From contig JAQGLH010000335.1 of NCBI GenBank assembly GCA_028293005.1, positions 1-9,737 of the forward strand: a stretch of 9,737 nt of DNA, in the 5' to 3' direction. The notes below the pieces were generated by a model that worked only from the letters and a program-made list of their open reading frames with translations, did not search any database and was not told where the DNA came from. The position numbers were made by a program, and so were the translations under genes. The stretch's first letter is position 1. Each line of letters starts with the position of its first letter. Source of the stretch: Alphaproteobacteria bacterium (GTDB lineage: Bacteria; Pseudomonadota; Alphaproteobacteria; Sphingomonadales; Sphingomonadaceae). This document shows, in pieces, positions 1-6,655 of this stretch.

Positions 1-888
1 CCGGCCACCGTCTACGATTATCATCCCGCCGAGGATCGGCTCGAGACGCTCAAGGTCGTCGAGATCCCGTCGGGCTACGATTCCGGCCGCTACGCTACCG
101 AGCGGCTGCTGCTGCCGGCGCGCGACGGTCGCCAGGTGCCGGTCTCGATCGTCTATCGCCGCGATTTCCCGAAGGACGGCAGCGGCAGATTGTTTCTCTA
201 CGGCTATGGCGCCTACGGCCTCGCGATTCCGCCGAGCTTCTCGTCCGCGCGGCTCAGCCTGCTCGATCGCGGCTACGCCTTCGCGATCGCGCATATCCGC
301 GGCGGCGACGATCTCGGCTACGGCTGGTATCTCGACGGCAAGCTCGCCAAGCGCACCAACACCTTCAACGATTTCGTCGATGTCGCGCAGGGGCTGATCG
401 CCGCCGGCTTCGCGGCCGCCGGCAATATCGCGATCCGCGGCGGGTCGGCGGGCGGCGAATTGATGGGCGCGGTCGCCAACAGCAATCCCCATTTGTGGGG
501 CGCGGTGGTGGCGGACGTTCCGTTTGTCGACGTTCTCAACACGATGCTCGACGAGAGCCTGCCGCTGACCCCGGGCGAATGGCCCGAATGGGGCAATCCG
601 ATCACCGACAAAGCGGCGTTCGAGACGATCCGCGGCTATTCGCCTTATGACAACGTCAAGCCGCAGGCCTATCCGCCGATGCTGATCACCGGCGGCCTCC
701 ACGATCCGCGCGTGACCTATTGGGAACCCGCCAAATGGGCGGCGCGGCTGCGCGCGACCAAGCAGGACGACAATCTCCTTTTGCTGAAGATCAACATGGG
801 CGCCGGCCACGGCGGCAAGTCTGGCCGCTGGGACTCGCTGCACGAGGAAGCCGAATCCTATGCCTTCGTGCTGACGCAGATGGGCTGA
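1..888 (+). CDS. ptrB: Oligopeptidase B (S9A serine peptidase), C-terminal part, 5' end outside window
   Basis: The reading frame is open from base 1 and ends at TGA 886-888, giving 295 residues; the family is about 680-710 residues, so most of the beta-propeller domain lies upstream of the window. What remains is the catalytic alpha/beta-hydrolase domain. The nucleophile Ser is at bases 445-447 in GGSAGG, the acid Asp at 703-705 in GGLHDPRV, and the His at 808-810 in GAGHGG, so the triad is complete. The stretch around 532-600, with DESLPL and EWGNP, matches the part of oligopeptidase B that lines the pocket for basic P1 residues. The family cleaves short peptides after Arg or Lys, usually in the cytoplasm. 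The GTG at 136 is internal and not the true start. The 3' end overlaps the convergent hydrolase gene by 31 bp. A general prolyl oligopeptidase is less likely because of the DESLPL signature. Confidence 0.93.
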   Translation, partial: PATVYDYHPAEDRLETLKVVEIPSGYDSGRYATERLLLPARDGRQVPVSIVYRRDFPKDGSGRLFLYGYGAYGLAIPPSFSSARLSLLDRGYAFAIAHIRGGDDLGYGWYLDGKLAKRTNTFNDFVDVAQGLIAAGFAAAGNIAIRGGSAGGELMGAVANSNPHLWGAVVADVPFVDVLNTMLDESLPLTPGEWPEWGNPITDKAAFETIRGYSPYDNVKPQAYPPMLITGGLHDPRVTYWEPAKWAARLRATKQDDNLLLLKINMGAGHGGKSGRWDSLHEEAESYAFVLTQMG

Positions 889-1604
889 CGCCTCGCCCGC
901 TCGCCCTCCCCCCCTGCGTTCGCCGCATCGAATTTCCGCACCGCCGCGACGATCTGCCGGATCGCCCGGCCGCTGCACGCAAAGCCCATGTGGCCGCAGT
1001 CGATCTCGATCTGCGCGTCGCTTTCGGGCGGCAGGCCGCGCGCGCTCGCGGGCGCGACCATGCCGTCGCGCCGTGACCACATGGCGATCGTCGGCACCGG
1101 CGGCTTGATCGCCGTGTCGGCCTTGATCGGCGGCCGGTCGACGGGATGGCCGGCGACACGCTCGTACAGGCGCCATGCGTTGTTCGCGCGCGGATCGCCG
1201 GAAAAAGGCGAGCCGAGGGTGAACACCTTTTCCACCAGATCGGGCCGAAGCTTGGCGATCTCGCGCGCGAACACGCCACCGAGGCTCCAGCCGACCAGCA
1301 CGGCCTTCCGGTCGCGCGCGAAACGCTCGAGGCGCGCGATGATGTCGTCGAGCGTGTGCGGCGTGACCCCGCGGTTCAGTCCCATGCCCCAACCGGTCAC
1401 CCGATAACCGGCCTTCGCCAGGCCGCGCTGCAGCCCCAAGGTCGTGCGGTCGCTCGCGAAGAAGCCCGGGATCACCATCAACGGCGTGCCCTGATCGGGT
1501 CCGCGTTCGCCGAGCCGCCCGATACCTCGCCAACAGCGGCCGAAGATCGAAAGCGCTTCCCTCCAAAGCAGATGCCGTGGCGGCGGGAGGTGGTCAGCGC
1601 TCAT
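858..1604 (-). CDS. Alpha/beta-fold hydrolase (esterase/lipase-like), substrate unknown
   Basis: This 248-residue protein has the alpha/beta-hydrolase layout. A VIPGFFASD segment near residues 44-52 supplies the oxyanion-hole region. The nucleophile elbow is GWSLGG with Ser107. The probable acid is Asp180 in WSRRDGMV and the probable base His205 in CGHMGF, both at the expected spacing. No signal peptide or membrane segment is evident, so it should be cytoplasmic. The start is ATG at 1604-1602, 10 nt after the serS stop, with only a weak AGG-type ribosome site overlapping the serS stop, so it is probably co-transcribed and translationally coupled with serS. The stop codon lies inside the 3' end of the convergent oligopeptidase gene. 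The length and GFFASD start resemble lipase-like hydrolases that act on hydrophobic esters, but nothing in the sequence fixes the substrate. The last ~20 residues are rich in Gly, Glu and Arg and probably disordered. Confidence 0.85.
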   Translation of the reverse strand: MSADHLPPPRHLLWREALSIFGRCWRGIGRLGERGPDQGTPLMVIPGFFASDRTTLGLQRGLAKAGYRVTGWGMGLNRGVTPHTLDDIIARLERFARDRKAVLVGWSLGGVFAREIAKLRPDLVEKVFTLGSPFSGDPRANNAWRLYERVAGHPVDRPPIKADTAIKPPVPTIAMWSRRDGMVAPASARGLPPESDAQIEIDCGHMGFACSGRAIRQIVAAVRKFDAANAGGEGERARRQPICVSTKA

Positions 1605-1614
1605 CGGCGGCGGC

Positions 1615-2874
1615 CTAGAGAAATTCTCCGCCCATCAAGGGCTGAAGCGCTTCGGGCAGGCGCACCCGTCCGTCCGCGGTCTGATGATTTTCGAGCAAGG
1701 GCACGAGGATGCGCGGGCTCGCCAGCGCGGTATTGTTGAGCGTGTGTACGAAGCGCACCTTGCGCTCGCCGTCGCGCCAGCGAAGGTTCGCGCGCCGCGC
1801 CTGCCAATCGTGCAATGTCGAGCAGCTGTGCGTCTCGCGATATTTGCCGAGGCTCGGCACCCAGCTTTCGATGTCGTTCATCCGATATTTGCCGAGCCCC
1901 ATGTCGCCGGTCGAGGTTTCGACGACCTGATAGGGGATCCCGAGATCCTTGAGCAGGCCTTCGGCATTTCCGAGCAGGCGCTCGTGCCAACGCGCCGATT
2001 CCGCCTCGTCGTCGGCGCAGATCACATATTGCTCGAGCTTGTAGAACTGGTGGACGCGCAGCAGCCCGCGCACGTCACGGCCGGCGCTTCCCGCCTCCCG
2101 GCGGAAGCAGGGCGAATAGCCGGCGTAGAGGATCGGCAGCTGGTCGGCCTCGAGGATTTCGCCGCTGTGCAGGCTGGTCAGCGCGATCTCGCCGGTGCCG
2201 GCCAGATAAAGCTCGTCCTTCGGGATCTCATAGGCCTCTTCCTCATGCCCGGGAAAATGGCCGGTGGCGTAGAAAGCGCTCGGCCGCGCAAGCGCGGGCA
2301 CCGTCATCAAGGTGAAGTCCTCCCCGGCGAGCCGCTGCTGCGCCCACAGCATCAGCGCCTGCTCGAGCATCGCCAGCCGGCCCTTCAGGCAATAAGTGCG
2401 CGATCCCGATACCTTGGCGATCCGCGAGAGATCCGCCCAGTCGTTCATCTCGATCAGCGCGACATGGTCGCGCGGCTCGAAGCCGAAGCGCGGGATCTCG
2501 CCTTCTTGGCGTACGACTGTGTTCGCGCTTTCGTCGGGGCCGACCGGAGCGCCTTCCCACGGAATGCCGGGCACGCGCAGCAGCAGAGAGTCGAGCGCGG
2601 CGGTCTTGCCGCCAAGCTCGCCTTCGACCGCCGCGATCTCTGCGCCGATCGCCTTGGCCTTCGCGCCGAGCGCCGGCCGATCGGCGGGACCGGCGCTCTT
2701 GAAGCCGTCGCTGATCTCGTTGCGCTGGCGGCGAAGCTCGTCGGTCCGGCTTTTCAGTTCGCGCACCTCGGCGTCGAGGCTCAGCAGGGCGTCGAGATCG
2801 AGCTTCACATTCTTGTCGTCGATCGCCTTTTGGACGAGCGCACGCTGGTCGCGGATGAAGCTGAGGCTGAGCAC
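1615..2874 (-). CDS. serS: Seryl-tRNA synthetase (class II), variant-motif subfamily
   Basis: SerRS charges tRNA-Ser with serine in the cytoplasm. The 419-residue length is normal. Residues ~28-100, rich in Glu, Lys and Arg, form the long antiparallel coiled-coil arm that binds the tRNA variable arm. The class II core follows: a TGEIAL serine-site segment (227-232), motif 2 with CFRRE (256-260) and RGLLRVHQFYKLEQ (269-282), the CSTLHDWQARRANLR block (351-365), and motif 3 with NNTALASPRILVPLLENHQ (380-398). Motif 3 and KYRETHSCS (344-352) differ from the usual proteobacterial forms (NGSGLAVGRTL; EISSCS), which points to a distinct SerRS subfamily. Translation probably starts at GTG 2874-2872, preceded by AAGG 8 nt upstream (minus strand, 2886-2883). 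It is the first gene of a likely two-gene transcript with the downstream hydrolase and diverges from the fimbrial operon. Confidence 0.97.
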   Translation of the reverse strand: MLSLSFIRDQRALVQKAIDDKNVKLDLDALLSLDAEVRELKSRTDELRRQRNEISDGFKSAGPADRPALGAKAKAIGAEIAAVEGELGGKTAALDSLLLRVPGIPWEGAPVGPDESANTVVRQEGEIPRFGFEPRDHVALIEMNDWADLSRIAKVSGSRTYCLKGRLAMLEQALMLWAQQRLAGEDFTLMTVPALARPSAFYATGHFPGHEEEAYEIPKDELYLAGTGEIALTSLHSGEILEADQLPILYAGYSPCFRREAGSAGRDVRGLLRVHQFYKLEQYVICADDEAESARWHERLLGNAEGLLKDLGIPYQVVETSTGDMGLGKYRMNDIESWVPSLGKYRETHSCSTLHDWQARRANLRWRDGERKVRFVHTLNNTALASPRILVPLLENHQTADGRVRLPEALQPLMGGEFL

Positions 2875-3117
2875 GGCGGAGACCTTAACTATAGGACCGG
2901 AAAGCGGCGCTTAAGGCAGGGCAGCGGCTCAGCGCAAGATCGCCGGGTCATGGCTACCGGCGCATGCCGTAATATCCCCACAGCGGATTCACCTAGCTCG
3001 TCGTCCGCCATTCCTAAATTCTAGAGGGACATAGCGGGCACGTCAGCGGCAGCCTCCACCAATCGAACTGGCTGGTTGCCGCTGGCATGTCAACCATGAG
3101 CCCAAGGGGACTATTCC
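2875..3117. promoter_or_regulatory. Divergent intergenic region between serS and the fimbrial operon
   Basis: These 243 bp separate two genes that diverge, so promoters for both must lie here or just outside. No convincing ORF or RNA gene is visible. On the minus strand, TATAGT (2893-2888) resembles a -10 box, but it would start the transcript past the serS ribosome site; a weak TTGCGC-17 nt-TTAAGC pair (2937-2909) is an alternative. On the plus strand, TAAATT (3015-3020) is the best -10-like hexamer, without a good -35. Sphingomonad promoters are often degenerate, so these are suggestions only. The fimbrial side carries a long stem-loop, listed separately. Confidence 0.4.
3042..3086 (+). promoter_or_regulatory. 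Stem-loop in the presumed 5' leader of the fimbrial operon
   Basis: Bases 3042-3054 pair with 3074-3086 over 13 positions (11 Watson-Crick, 2 G-T wobbles), leaving a 19-nt loop; the core CAGCGGCA/TGCCGCTG is a perfect 8-bp match. It ends 17 nt before the pilin ribosome site AAGGGGA. There is no T-tract, so it is not an intrinsic terminator. Such 5' stem-loops often protect highly expressed mRNAs from RNase E, which would suit a major pilin; that role is inferred. Confidence 0.5.
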
Positions 3118-3621
3118 ATGATCAACCGTTTTTACCGCGCCGCCGCGGCCGGTGCCATTCTCGCATCCGCCGCTGCACCCGCTTTCGCGACCGAGGCGAC
3201 GTCGACCCTCGACGTCAACGCCACTGTAACGGCCAATTGCGTCGTTTCCACCGGCCTGCTCGACTTCGGCGACGTCGATGTGACGAGCGGCCAGAACGTC
3301 GACGGGACCGGCAGCATCAGCGTCACCTGCACCAATGGCACCGCCTGGTCCGCGGCTGCCGACGCCGGCGCCGATACTGGTGCCACGCTTGCCACGCGCA
3401 AGATGGCCGCCGGCGCCAACAAGCTGGGCTACCAGCTGTTTACCGACAACGCCCGCACCGCAATCTGGGGCGATGGGGTTGGCGGCACCACAGCTCTGAT
3501 CACCGCGACCGGCAGCGGCTCTGCCCAGACGAAGACCGTCTATGGCCAGATCGCCGCGGGTCAAACCGGACTTCCCGCCGGCGACTATGCGGACACGGTC
3601 AATGTGACGGTGACTTACTGA
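3118..3621 (+). CDS. Spore coat U (SCPU) domain pilin, probable major subunit of an archaic chaperone-usher fimbria
   Basis: This 167-residue protein has a signal peptide: a basic n-region (Arg4, Arg7), an Ala-rich core, and likely cleavage after AFA (residue 24). The mature chain begins with a 16-residue strand, TEATSTLDVNATVTAN, before Cys41. In chaperone-usher pilins such an N-terminal extension fills the groove of the neighbouring subunit (donor strand exchange). The SCPU domain follows, with Cys41 and Cys71 as the probable disulfide, the ATRKMAAG and LGYQLFTD blocks, a WGDG turn, a VYGQI strand and the terminal DTVNVTVTY strand. The ATG at 3118 is preceded by a strong ribosome site AAGGGGA (3104-3110) at 7-nt spacing, the best in the operon. 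As the first gene, with that ribosome site and a leader hairpin, it is likely the most abundant product. It should act outside the cell as a surface fibre involved in adhesion or biofilm; the function is inferred from the family. Confidence 0.9.
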   Translation: MINRFYRAAAAGAILASAAAPAFATEATSTLDVNATVTANCVVSTGLLDFGDVDVTSGQNVDGTGSISVTCTNGTAWSAAADAGADTGATLATRKMAAGANKLGYQLFTDNARTAIWGDGVGGTTALITATGSGSAQTKTVYGQIAAGQTGLPAGDYADTVNVTVTY

Positions 3622-3625
3622 TCCC

Positions 3626-4351
3626 ATGACAAGGATGCTGTTCCATGTCGGGGGTGGCCGCATTGCGGCCACCCCCATGATCCTCGCCGCGTTGCTGGGT
3701 GCCGCACCGGCTCTCGCCGGCTCTTTCGCGGTGTCGCCGGTGAATGTCGAGTTGGCGCCTGGCCAGGCTGGGACCGAAATTCGCATCGACAATGCCGATC
3801 GTGCGCCCGTCGCCGTCCGCGTCAGCCTGAGGCGGTGGACCCAGCAAGACGGCCGGGACGTCGCTCAACCGACGAGGGACGTGATCGCGTCGCCACCGAT
3901 CTTCACGCTTCAACCGGGCGCCAGGCAGTTGATCAGGCTTGGGCTGCGAAAGCGCGTGCCCGGCGCCGCCTATCGCGTGCTGATCGACGAAATCCCCGGT
4001 CCCCACGCACCGGGCACCGGCATCAAGGTCGCGTTGAAGCTCGACCTGCCATTCTATGTCGTCGCTTCGAAGGATGCCAAGCCGGCGCTGGACTGGACGG
4101 CACGGCGTGACCCGGCGGGCAACATGTGGGTCGAGGCGCACAACTCCGGTGCGCTTCACTCGAAGGTCGTTGGCATCGAGGCGCAGGATGCGGCGAGCCA
4201 CCGCCTCGGCGGTACGACTGCCATGGGCGTCGTGCTCCCGGCGAGCGCGCGGCGCTGGAATCTTGGCCGCATCGACGGGCAAGTCGCGCAGCTCGTCGTC
4301 CGGAGCCCGCAAGGCGAGCAGCGGAGCCCGGTCGTTGTGGAGCGGCCTTAG
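3626..4351 (+). CDS. Periplasmic pilus assembly chaperone (PapD-like), archaic chaperone-usher type
   Basis: This 241-residue protein would bind pilin subunits in the periplasm and deliver them to the usher. Its signal peptide runs to about residue 31 (cleavage after ALA). The N-terminal Ig-like domain (~33-148) holds FAVSPVNVELAPG, the PPIFTLQPGARQLIRL segment (90-105) typical of the subunit-binding edge strand, and the YRVLIDEIP motif (116-124) diagnostic of these chaperones. The C-terminal domain (~149-241) is less conserved. The ATG at 3626 is 4 nt after the pilin stop, with no good ribosome site, so translation is probably coupled. ATG 3635 and ATG 3677 are alternatives; the latter would leave a signal peptide without positive charge, so I prefer 3626. 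Codons 9-17 contain a perfect 12-bp hairpin (listed separately). The 3' end overlaps the usher start by 17 nt. Confidence 0.91.
   Translation: MTRMLFHVGGGRIAATPMILAALLGAAPALAGSFAVSPVNVELAPGQAGTEIRIDNADRAPVAVRVSLRRWTQQDGRDVAQPTRDVIASPPIFTLQPGARQLIRLGLRKRVPGAAYRVLIDEIPGPHAPGTGIKVALKLDLPFYVVASKDAKPALDWTARRDPAGNMWVEAHNSGALHSKVVGIEAQDAASHRLGGTTAMGVVLPASARRWNLGRIDGQVAQLVVRSPQGEQRSPVVVERP
3650..3676 (+). repeat. Perfect 12-bp inverted repeat with 3-nt loop at the start of the chaperone gene
   Basis: GGGGGTGGCCGC (3650-3661), loop ATT, GCGGCCACCCCC (3665-3676). It starts 24 nt into the chaperone gene and ends exactly before an in-frame ATG at 3677. All 12 pairs are Watson-Crick and 11 of 12 are G-C, so the RNA hairpin should be very stable. 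No T-tract follows, so termination is unlikely. In position it sits just downstream of the major pilin gene, where an exonuclease-blocking or translation-damping structure could give more pilin than chaperone and usher. Confidence 0.75.
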
Positions 4352-6629
4352 CCTGCTCGCGGCCGCCGCCGTGGCGGCCGCGCCCGCGGGCACGACTCCT
4401 TTGGTCCTGCTGGTCAGCATCAACGGCACGCCGGCCGGTGCGCCGATGATCGTCCAGCGCGACGCGCAGGGCAGGTTCCACTTGCCGGCGGCGGCGCTCG
4501 CCGAACGGCGCGTCGAGACCGAAGGAGCGCCGCTCGAGCAGATCGAGGACGAAACCTATATCAGCCAGGACGGCTTGGGCGCGATCGCCGCCGTTTACGA
4601 CGAAACCGGCCAGCAGCTCGATCTGAGCCTGCCCGCCGCGAAGCTCGACCGCACCAAGCTCAGCTACGGGTCGTCCGATCCTGGTCCGATGACTCCGGCA
4701 GGAACCGGCTTCCTGCTCAATTACGACGTGATCGGGGAGGTCGTCCAAAACCACGCTTCGCTCAACGGCGGGTTCGAGCTTGGCTTCTTCTCCGGCGCGT
4801 CGTTCGTGCAGACGAATGCGATCGCGTCCTGGTCGCAGCGAGGCGCCCGGTTCAGACGCCTCGACAGCAGCTGGACCGCGGACGATCCGGATGGAATGCG
4901 ATCGCTGCGCGTCGGCGATGCCATCAGCCGCGGCGGTGTCGGTGGCGGCCCGCTGCATTTCGGCGGTATCCAGCTGTCGCGCAATTTTGCGGTTCAGCCG
5001 GGCTACGTCACCCTGCCGACACCGAGCCTTTCGGGCAGCGCGGCTTTGCCGTCCGTGATCGAACTCTACGTCAACGACGCTTTGGTCGGCAGCCGGACGA
5101 TCGCGCCCGGCCCCTTCACCATCCAGGATACGCCGATCGTCACCGGCGGCGGCGAGGTGCAGCTGGTGGTGCGCGACACGCTCGGGCGGCAGAATGTCAT
5201 CACCCAAAAATATTACGCCGCCCCCAGCCTGCTCCGCGCGGGGCTGCACGATTACAGTTATGAGATCGGCTTCCTTCGCCGCGACTATGGCAGGAGCAGC
5301 TTTTCCTACGGCGAATTCATCGCATCGGCGACCCATCGCGTCGGGCTGACCGACACGGTCACTGTCGAAGCGCATGCCGAAGCCGGCGCATCGGTGCAAT
5401 TGGCGGGGATCGCCGCCGATCTCTCGCTTCGAGGCGTCGGGCTCGTGGGCGTTTCGGCCGCCACAAGCCGGTCGAGCAGCGGCGGCGGCGCGACCGTCGC
5501 GGCCCATTTCGAACGGCGCACTCCCTGGCTGTCGCTCAGCGCCTCGGCCGAATTCGCCAGCGCGGGCTATCGCCAGCCCGACAGCTATGGGCCACCGCCG
5601 GCGCTCACGGCGCAAGCCTCGCTCGGCCTGCCGACCAGCTTCGGTTCGATTGGCGCCTCCTACTTGCGCTACAAAGCGCGAGGCGACGACCCCAACGCCG
5701 AATTCCTCGGCGCCAACGCATCGGTCCGTCTCGGCAGGCTCGGCAGCATGCGCCTCGCCGCCCGCCAGAGCTTTCGCACAATCCATGAAACCCAGCTCGA
5801 GCTGTCCCTGATCGCGCCGCTCGGCGGCCGGACGAGCGCCAGCCTCGGCGTCCGTCAGGACAATGCTGGTTCGCTGGTCACGGCAGCACTGCAACGCAAT
5901 GCCGCGTCCGACCAGGGCTGGAGCTACGCCGTGTCCGGCACGGCTGGTCGCTACGAGCGACTCGACGGCCGTTTGAACGTCCAGGGCTCGCTCGGTGAAT
6001 ATGGCGCCGAACTGTCCTACGTCGACAACAAGCTCGGCGCGCGCGTCAGCATCGCGGGCGGGATCGGCTCGGTCGGCGGCGAAGTCTTCGCCTCGCGCCG
6101 GCTCTCGCAAGGTTTTGCGACGGTCCAGGTCGGCAGCTATGAGAACGTCCGCGTCTATGTCGACAACCGGCTGGTGGGACGGACCAACAAGAAGGGCCGT
6201 GCGATCGTGCCGCGCCTGCGCCCTTATGAGAAGAACATGATTCGCATCGAATTGGCTGACCTGCCGCTCGATACCAATGTGACCGGGGGCGAGCGGATGA
6301 TCAGGCCCTATGCGCGCGCCGGTGTGCCGGTCGATTTCCAGGCCAGGCAAAGCCGCGGCGCCCTGCTGCGCGTCAGGCTCGCGAACGACCAGATGATTCC
6401 GGCAGGAGCGACCTTGCGCGTCGGCGGCGCGGACTTCATCGCCGCTCCCGGTGGTGAAGTCTTCCTGGCGGGTCTTTCGACGAGCAAGGTCGTTGAGGCG
6501 AGCTGGCCGGGCGGACGCTGCCGTTTCACCCTCGACGTTCCGCCGAGCACCGATCCGCAGCCCGATCTCGGCGTCCAGGTCTGCGCTGCTGTGGGCCAGG
6601 GCGTATCGCAATGGGGTTCGCGGCAATGA
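4335..6629 (+). CDS. Fimbrial outer-membrane usher protein
   Basis: The usher is an outer-membrane beta-barrel that receives chaperone-subunit complexes, catalyses donor strand exchange and secretes the fibre. The frame extends upstream inside the chaperone gene, but residues before ~4335 read as Arg/Ser-rich out-of-frame sequence. I choose TTG 4335, preceded by GGAG (4323-4326) at 8 nt, giving 764 residues. The signal peptide is MWSGLSLL plus an Ala run, unusual in lacking a basic residue. An N-terminal domain spans ~22-110. The barrel begins near FLLNYDVIGE (~126). The plug/middle region spans ~223-310 with ELYVNDALVGSRTI, PGPFTIQD and GGGEVQLVVRDTLGRQ, the most usher-specific stretch. Repeated amphipathic strands follow. 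The C-terminal domains (~610-752) include YVDNRLVGRTNKKG, LPLDTNV and a terminal Cys pair (GGRCRF...VQVCA). The start overlaps the chaperone gene by 17 nt and the stop overlaps the next gene. Confidence 0.93.
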   Translation: MWSGLSLLAAAAVAAAPAGTTPLVLLVSINGTPAGAPMIVQRDAQGRFHLPAAALAERRVETEGAPLEQIEDETYISQDGLGAIAAVYDETGQQLDLSLPAAKLDRTKLSYGSSDPGPMTPAGTGFLLNYDVIGEVVQNHASLNGGFELGFFSGASFVQTNAIASWSQRGARFRRLDSSWTADDPDGMRSLRVGDAISRGGVGGGPLHFGGIQLSRNFAVQPGYVTLPTPSLSGSAALPSVIELYVNDALVGSRTIAPGPFTIQDTPIVTGGGEVQLVVRDTLGRQNVITQKYYAAPSLLRAGLHDYSYEIGFLRRDYGRSSFSYGEFIASATHRVGLTDTVTVEAHAEAGASVQLAGIAADLSLRGVGLVGVSAATSRSSSGGGATVAAHFERRTPWLSLSASAEFASAGYRQPDSYGPPPALTAQASLGLPTSFGSIGASYLRYKARGDDPNAEFLGANASVRLGRLGSMRLAARQSFRTIHETQLELSLIAPLGGRTSASLGVRQDNAGSLVTAALQRNAASDQGWSYAVSGTAGRYERLDGRLNVQGSLGEYGAELSYVDNKLGARVSIAGGIGSVGGEVFASRRLSQGFATVQVGSYENVRVYVDNRLVGRTNKKGRAIVPRLRPYEKNMIRIELADLPLDTNVTGGERMIRPYARAGVPVDFQARQSRGALLRVRLANDQMIPAGATLRVGGADFIAAPGGEVFLAGLSTSKVVEASWPGGRCRFTLDVPPSTDPQPDLGVQVCAAVGQGVSQWGSRQ
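4358..4382 (+). repeat. 10-bp inverted repeat with 5-nt loop at the start of the usher gene
   Basis: CGCGGCCGCC (4358-4367), loop GCCGT, GGCGGCCGCG (4373-4382); all 10 pairs are perfect and G-C. It begins 23 nt downstream of the TTG start proposed for the usher, almost the same offset as the hairpin in the chaperone gene (24 nt). Ala codons GCC and GCG are prone to self-pairing, so part of this could be a by-product of the Ala-rich signal peptide. Confidence 0.6.
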
Positions 6630-6655
6630 CCCGAGTCGCAATGACCCGAGCCACG
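6608..6655 (+). repeat. 15-nt periodic repeat carrying three in-frame start codons
   Basis: GCAATG occurs at 6608, 6623 and 6638, exactly 15 nt apart. GCAATGACCCGAG (13 nt) is identical at 6623-6635 and 6638-6650. The ATGs at 6611, 6626 and 6641 are all in the frame of the tip-subunit gene, and the last two units encode MTRVA and MTRAT. It looks like a small in-frame tandem duplication at the usher/tip-subunit junction. Confidence 0.7.

Noticed and set aside
1684..3024. 446-codon plus-strand frame opposite serS
   Set aside because: It mirrors serS codons, has no recognisable motif and starts inside another gene.
2875..3117. Small RNA or small protein gene in the divergent intergenic region
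   Set aside because: No ORF with a credible ribosome site and no terminator-like hairpin plus T-tract was found; only weak promoter-like hexamers and one leader stem-loop are visible.
3650..3676. Hairpin read as a Rho-independent terminator after the pilin gene
   Set aside because: No T-tract follows; the next bases are ATGATCCTCG, and the chaperone frame runs through it.
3043..4429. Minus-strand frames (3043-3792 and 3599-4429) opposite the pilin and chaperone genes
   Set aside because: The translations are Arg/Gly/Ala-rich with no motif, and the plus strand holds well-supported genes with signal peptides and SCPU or chaperone signatures.
4023..6641. 872-codon open frame on the minus strand opposite the usher
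   Set aside because: It is antisense to a gene with clear usher domains, its product is Arg/Ala/Asp-rich low complexity with no recognisable motif, and long antisense frames are expected in GC-rich genomes.
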